NCBI RefSeq assembly: GCF_000833575.1
Contig: NZ_CP010827.1
Coordinates: 1,430,980 to 1,494,979 of the forward strand
Source: Corynebacterium singulare
GTDB lineage: Bacteria; Actinomycetota; Actinomycetes; Mycobacteriales; Mycobacteriaceae
Direction: 5' to 3'
DNA length: 64,000 nt
Shown here: piece by piece, positions 60,440 to 64,000 of the stretch
Numbering within the stretch: position 1 is the stretch's first letter
How the letters are laid out: each line of letters opens with the position of its first letter
The notes under the pieces: generated by a model
Databases searched by the model: none
What the model was told of the DNA's origin: nothing
The model's input: the letters and a program-made list of their open reading frames with translations, nothing else
Position numbers and translations under genes: made by a program

Positions 60440-61786
60440 ATGACTACTTTTGCCGAACTCGGCCTTCCCCGTGACGTTGTGCGTGTCCTAGACAAGCAGG
60501 GCATCACAACTCCTTTCCCAATCCAAGCAGCCGCAATTCCGGATGCCCTCGCCGGAAGAGATGTCCTCGGCCGCGGGCCAACCGGTTCCGGCAAGACTTT
60601 CACTTTTGGTCTGCCGATGCTCGCCCGATTGGCGGAATCCGGCACCTCACGTCCTGCCCGCCCGCGTGGACTCGTTTTGGCACCGACGCGTGAGCTCGCC
60701 ACCCAGATTCAGCAGCGACTCGACGAACCTGCAGCAGCTCTCGGGCTGCGTGTGCTCGCAGTGGTCGGCGGTGTCAACATCAACAACCACATTCGCTCCC
60801 TTGCCCGGCCGGTAGACCTACTCGTTGCCACACCGGGCCGCGCGCAGGATCTCATTGATCAAGGCAAGTTGTTTTTTGATGATGTCACCATCACGGCACT
60901 GGACGAAGCTGACCAGATGGCGGACATGGGCTTTCTCCCCCAGGTGCGGAAGCTACTCAAGCTCACACCAGATAACGGGCAACGTCTGCTGTTCTCCGCA
61001 ACCCTCGACGGAGAGGTCAACAAGCTGGTGAACCAGTTCATGCATGATCCCGTCACTCACTCGACTGCACCGGTTGAAGCAGCGGTGGACACGATGGATC
61101 ACCACCTGATTTTCGTTGGCACACGTGAAGCTCGCAATGACGTCGTGCTGCGCCTAGGCGCACGCAAGGGCAAGACCATCATGTTTATGCGCACGAAACA
61201 TGGTGTCGACCGCCAAGCCAAGAAGCTGCGCCGAGTTGGTATCAACGCGCTTCCCCTGCACGGCGATAAGGGCCAAGGCTCGAGGACTAAAGCCATCGAA
61301 GGTTTCGCCGATGGAAGCGTGCCAGTCCTTGTCGCCACCGACATTGCTGCTCGCGGCATCGACATCGCGGACGTATCGCTCGTCGTCCACGTTGACCCGC
61401 CCGCTGAGCACAAAGCCTACCTACACCGCTCGGGGCGCACGGCGCGCGGCGGCGAGTCCGGAACCGTCGTTACGCTCGTCACCGATGAACAGCGCGACGA
61501 GGTAGCCAAGCTCATTAAAAAGGCCGGTGTTGAGCATACGGATCTCGACATCAGTGTTCGACAGAACCCGGCCAGCAGCCCAGATCTAGCCCAGATGACG
61601 GGAGCTCGTAAACCTTCAGGCGAGCCGCTTGGACCGCCACACCAGCAACAGCCGAAGAAGCGAACCCAGAAGACTCCCCCGAAACACGCTAAAGAGCAGA
61701 CTTCACACCGCCGAGCAGGAAGCCAAAGCCAGCGTGGACGCCGCCGAAACCAGCGTCGCCGGACAGGAAATTCGGGTCAGCGATGA
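60440..61786 (+). CDS. DEAD-box RNA helicase, RhlE-like
   Basis: A 448-residue superfamily 2 RNA helicase. Q motif (FPIQAAAIP), motif I GPTGSGKT, Ia APTRELATQ, motif II DEAD (ALDEADQMADMGF), motif III SAT, motif V ATDIAARGIDI and motif VI YLHRSGRTARGG are all intact. The last ~70 residues are Lys/Arg/Gln-rich and disordered, likely binding RNA. It presumably remodels structured RNA or ribosome precursors. Its TGA overlaps the ATG of the next gene by 4 bases (ATGA). Confidence 0.94.
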   Translation: MTTFAELGLPRDVVRVLDKQGITTPFPIQAAAIPDALAGRDVLGRGPTGSGKTFTFGLPMLARLAESGTSRPARPRGLVLAPTRELATQIQQRLDEPAAALGLRVLAVVGGVNINNHIRSLARPVDLLVATPGRAQDLIDQGKLFFDDVTITALDEADQMADMGFLPQVRKLLKLTPDNGQRLLFSATLDGEVNKLVNQFMHDPVTHSTAPVEAAVDTMDHHLIFVGTREARNDVVLRLGARKGKTIMFMRTKHGVDRQAKKLRRVGINALPLHGDKGQGSRTKAIEGFADGSVPVLVATDIAARGIDIADVSLVVHVDPPAEHKAYLHRSGRTARGGESGTVVTLVTDEQRDEVAKLIKKAGVEHTDLDISVRQNPASSPDLAQMTGARKPSGEPLGPPHQQQPKKRTQKTPPKHAKEQTSHRRAGSQSQRGRRRNQRRRTGNSGQR

Positions 61787-62640
61787 TTCTCCAGCCCAAG
61801 GATTGGCAGGCCCGGATGCGTGCGCACGAGGAAGCTGCGGATGAGTACCTTGCTCGCTATCGCCATCCAGGTTCCTACCATCCTGTGTATGACTTCCTCT
61901 TCGAGTACTATCCTGTGCGGCCATCGCACCTGCGCCGTTGGCACCCTGGCCTCGGCGTGGTACTTGCCGGGGATACGGTGCCGCATGAGGAGTGGAGGTT
62001 CTACCACCACAGCGACGCGGGCATCACACTCGACAGCGAGGCTTTCTTAGAAAAGCGTGGCGGTACGGTGCGCTACATCCTGGAATTGCTCGATAAGACC
62101 ACTCACAACCCTAGTCAATTCGATTGTTTTGGCCTGCATGAATGGGCAATGGTCTACCACACTGATTCCCCTCGCCACGATCTGCCTTTGCGGCTGGGGG
62201 CAGAGGGGACGAACGAGGTCGTCGACAAGCACCGCATCAAATGCACACACTACGATGCCTTCCGTTTCTTCACTCAACCTGCACGTCCACTTAACCTTAC
62301 GGTCCTGACTCGTGAGGATCAGCCGCAGCACGACCAAGCCGGGTGTGTGCACGCAACGATGGATCTCTACAAATGGGCGTGGAAATTGGGGCCGCTCGTT
62401 CCCGGAGAGCTCTTTTTGGACACGTTCCGGCTGGCGGTGGCTGCCCGCACATTAGACATGGAGGCTTCGCCATATGACTGCCGCGAGTGGGGTTTTGGGG
62501 TCGTGCCCATTGAAACTCCGGAGGGAAAGGCTGAGTATGTACGCCGCCAGCGCGCGCTTTCCGACGCCGCCGAGCCTCTCCGCGCGCGGCTTGTCTCCCT
62601 TATTCGCACAGCGCTGCCCGCTACAATGAATAACCATTGA
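61783..62640 (+). CDS. Conserved actinobacterial protein, uncertain function
   Basis: A 285-residue cytosolic protein of a family common in actinobacteria, often labelled 3-methyladenine DNA glycosylase in databases; I see no helix-hairpin-helix or AAG-type motif that would support that label. It is rich in His, Tyr and Trp, with conserved-looking blocks FLFEYYPVRPSHLRRWHPGL, FDCFGLHEWAMVYH and QAGCVHATMDLYKWAWKL. His/Cys/Asp placement suggests an enzyme, but the reaction is unknown. It is coupled to the DEAD-box helicase gene by a 4-base overlap. Confidence 0.65.
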   Translation: MILQPKDWQARMRAHEEAADEYLARYRHPGSYHPVYDFLFEYYPVRPSHLRRWHPGLGVVLAGDTVPHEEWRFYHHSDAGITLDSEAFLEKRGGTVRYILELLDKTTHNPSQFDCFGLHEWAMVYHTDSPRHDLPLRLGAEGTNEVVDKHRIKCTHYDAFRFFTQPARPLNLTVLTREDQPQHDQAGCVHATMDLYKWAWKLGPLVPGELFLDTFRLAVAARTLDMEASPYDCREWGFGVVPIETPEGKAEYVRRQRALSDAAEPLRARLVSLIRTALPATMNNH

Positions 62641-62642
62641 TG

Positions 62643-62680
62643 TGACCTGTCGGCGCGCGTGACGTTGAGTCGATAGGTCA
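62643..62680. other. Hairpin between the conserved gene and the VWA-like gene
   Basis: TGACCTGTCG pairs with CGATAGGTCA (one G-U) over an 18-base loop, with no T-run. Confidence 0.35.
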
Positions 62681-62704
62681 AGTGGCCCCCAGCGCGGAAG
62701 GAAC

Positions 62705-63589
62705 ATGATGGCCCAGCACTCGGATGGAAAGAATAACTACGCACTTGCTCCGTGGCTCATTATCGTGGCCATCCTCGCGGTGCTCGCGCTTGTTATCGGT
62801 GGCTTCTTCCTTTTCCGTGGAAATGACCCTGCTTCATCCGAGACCGTGGCAGAAAAATCCTCCACAGCGCTTACGCCCGAGGAGACTTCCGGGAACGCCA
62901 CCACAGCAGTCTCCCCTACCGCGAAGGCAGCTCCATCATCCTCTGTAAGCTCAACATCGACCGAGGCCTCTGAGGACGCGTCATCTTCCACTGTCACTGC
63001 GCCTAGCTCGGAGAACAAGCCCGAAGGCGCAGCCGATGAGGTCGCACCGAATACGTTGTTCCTCCTCGATACCTCTGAGAATCTCACTCCGTACTTTGAT
63101 CCGGTAAGCCAAGGTGTAGCTGAGGCCGCACGAGCTGCCGGTGCACAGGGAAGCCAGGTGGGATTGTGGAACTACTCCTCCCCCATTTCCGCCACCGCTA
63201 CGGTGGGTTATCGCCAAAACGTAGCTTATGGCGATGCTGACAACGTGGCTTATGCCGCCCAGATGTTTGGCACCGGCGGAGTTCCCCAAACGCGCAGTGC
63301 TGTCATCGCGGCCCTGGGTAACGCCACGGACCAAGTGTCCGAGAGCGGAAAGGACACTCGCGTCGTTCTCATTACGACCGGCACGCAGCAGGATATCGAT
63401 GATGCCTCTTTTGCCGAAGCAGTGAAAAATGCACGCGGCGACGGTGTGAGCTTGAGCGTTGTTCATATTGGTGACGGCGACAAGGACGCCGAACTAGAAA
63501 AGGCAGCGGATTCGTTCACCGCCGTAGCAAATCCCGCCGACCTTACCGAGGACAAGAACAGCTTCGCTGCCGCCGCTGGTGCACACTAG
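62705..63589 (+). CDS. Membrane-anchored VWA-like protein
   Basis: A 294-residue protein: short cytoplasmic N terminus, one membrane helix (WLIIVAILAVLALVIGGFFLF, ~17-37 in part), an ~75-residue Ser/Thr/Glu-rich linker, and a von Willebrand A-like domain from about residue 117 (NTLFLLDTSENLTPYFDP, RVVLITTGTQQD). The MIDAS metal site is altered: DTSEN in place of DxSxS at Asp122, and TTG in place of a TDG-type Asp. It may be an extracytoplasmic binding module. GAAGGAAC precedes the ATG; the second ATG (62708) could also be used. Confidence 0.75.
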   Translation: MMAQHSDGKNNYALAPWLIIVAILAVLALVIGGFFLFRGNDPASSETVAEKSSTALTPEETSGNATTAVSPTAKAAPSSSVSSTSTEASEDASSSTVTAPSSENKPEGAADEVAPNTLFLLDTSENLTPYFDPVSQGVAEAARAAGAQGSQVGLWNYSSPISATATVGYRQNVAYGDADNVAYAAQMFGTGGVPQTRSAVIAALGNATDQVSESGKDTRVVLITTGTQQDIDDASFAEAVKNARGDGVSLSVVHIGDGDKDAELEKAADSFTAVANPADLTEDKNSFAAAAGAH

Positions 63590-63602
63590 CGTCACGCCTA
63601 AG

Positions 63603-63647
63603 CCCAGACGAGTACGAGTTCTATGCCTGACACGTACTAGCTCTGGG
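63603..63647 (+). terminator. Hairpin after the VWA-like gene
   Basis: CCCAGA and TCTGGG form the outer stem and GTACG with CGTAC the inner one. No T-run, so it is a tentative terminator. Confidence 0.4.
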
Positions 63648-63674
63648 GGTGAAGGCTACTTTCTGGAAAGACAA

Positions 63675-63734
63675 AGCCGCCGCGCACCCCGGTTGGCACT
63701 GACGTGAGCAGCAGTGCTGGGATGTGCGGCGGCT
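63675..63734 (-). terminator. Terminator of the edge gene (minus strand)
   Basis: On the minus strand, AGCCGCCGCAC and GTGCGCGGCGGCT pair with a two-base bulge over a long loop and are followed by TTGTCTTT. Confidence 0.6.
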
Positions 63735-63761
63735 AAAGATGTTCCTCAGCGGGCCTCGGGC

Positions 63762-64000
63762 TTACGAGGTCTTGCGCTTACGACGAGCTGCGAGCTCGTC
63801 AAGACCGACGACAACATCAGCCTCTTCTTCCTCCACGATGCGCTCTGCAGGGAAGGAAGTAATGGTGCCGGAGAGTTCCTTCAGGATGCCAGGCACTGCA
63901 ATTCCGAAGACGCCCTGGCCACCGGCAAGAAGGTCAATGACTTCGTCGTTGGAGCGGCACTCGTAGACGGTCGTACCATCGGAGACAAGGGTAAGCTCAG
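63762..64000 (-). CDS. Hypothetical protein, C-terminal part, cut by the window edge
   Basis: The final 78 residues of a minus-strand gene whose 5' part lies beyond the window. It begins ELTLVSDGTTVYECRSNDEV and has an unusually hydrophobic-to-acidic switch (IVEEEEADVVVGLDE), then ends in a basic tail LAARRKRKTS. The family is not recognised. Codon use matches neighbours, and a hairpin with a T-rich tail follows the stop, supporting a real gene. Confidence 0.6.
   Translation of the reverse strand, partial: ELTLVSDGTTVYECRSNDEVIDLLAGGQGVFGIAVPGILKELSGTITSFPAERIVEEEEADVVVGLDELAARRKRKTS

Noticed and set aside
61783..62640. 3-methyladenine DNA glycosylase identity
   Set aside because: The label is common in databases, but none of the known glycosylase motifs can be seen in the sequence.

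Overview
The window is a gene-dense stretch of a Corynebacterium chromosome with moderately high GC. This is inferred from corynebacterial and mycobacterial hallmark genes: mycothiol ligase mshC, RNA polymerase-binding protein rbpA, the whole pupylation locus, a polyprenol-phosphate-mannose synthase separate from the apolipoprotein acyltransferase, a DprE2-like reductase, and an aspartase with a Lys-rich N-terminal extension. I saw no insertion sequences, prophage, CRISPR array or rRNA. One tRNA gene, tRNA-Leu(GAG), is present.

Layout. 1-4.9 kb: a DUF3097 protein (cut by the edge), an HTH protein, two DedA/TVP38-type membrane proteins, tRNA-Leu and a PEBP protein. 4.9-11.7 kb: pyrD, a beta-propeller lipoprotein, uppP, mshC, a HAD phosphatase, hisE-hisG. 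11.8-16.7 kb: aspA, a DcuA-type C4-dicarboxylate transporter and fhs, each transporter or aspartase unit ending in a strong hairpin. 16.8-28.1 kb: a RecB-like Fe-S nuclease facing a cluster of an M18 aminopeptidase, trmI, arc (mpa-like ATPase), dop, pup, pafA, pafB, pafC, tatA and tatC. 28.2-37.4 kb: helY helicase, a cytosolic trypsin-like protease, pepQ, a DprE2-like reductase, a cysteine-free CobG-like protein, fxsA-lnt-ppm1. 37.5-40.3 kb: rbpA, a zinc-ribbon/YceI/small membrane protein operon, a DyP peroxidase. 40.2-46.1 kb: a repeat-rich 0.5 kb intergenic region, an MHS-type symporter, a BASS transporter and a FAD/Fe-S 2-hydroxyacid dehydrogenase. 46.2-51.6 kb: the ugpAEBC glycerol-3-phosphate-type ABC transporter with a ugpQ-like diesterase. 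51.7-64 kb: a divergent Cfa-like protein, ndh, thiD, a methyltransferase, corA, a thioesterase, gnd, a membrane-anchored protein, a DEAD-box helicase, a conserved protein of uncertain function, a VWA-like protein and a cut gene at the edge.

How the genes work together. The pupylation genes form a run in which Pup already ends in Glu and the ATPase lacks a visible proteasome-docking tail, consistent with a proteasome-free role. The aspA and dcu genes suggest aspartate/fumarate exchange. lnt and ppm1 serve lipoprotein and lipoglycan assembly and are tightly coupled. The ugp cluster would scavenge phosphodiesters.

The most striking global signal is promoter architecture: many genes have a TANNNT box exactly 7 bases before the start codon and no ribosome binding site, indicating widespread leaderless transcription. 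The least explained DNA is the 40.24-40.74 kb intergenic region, which carries five different kinds of repeat. No clearly new protein system was found; most genes are conserved core genes.
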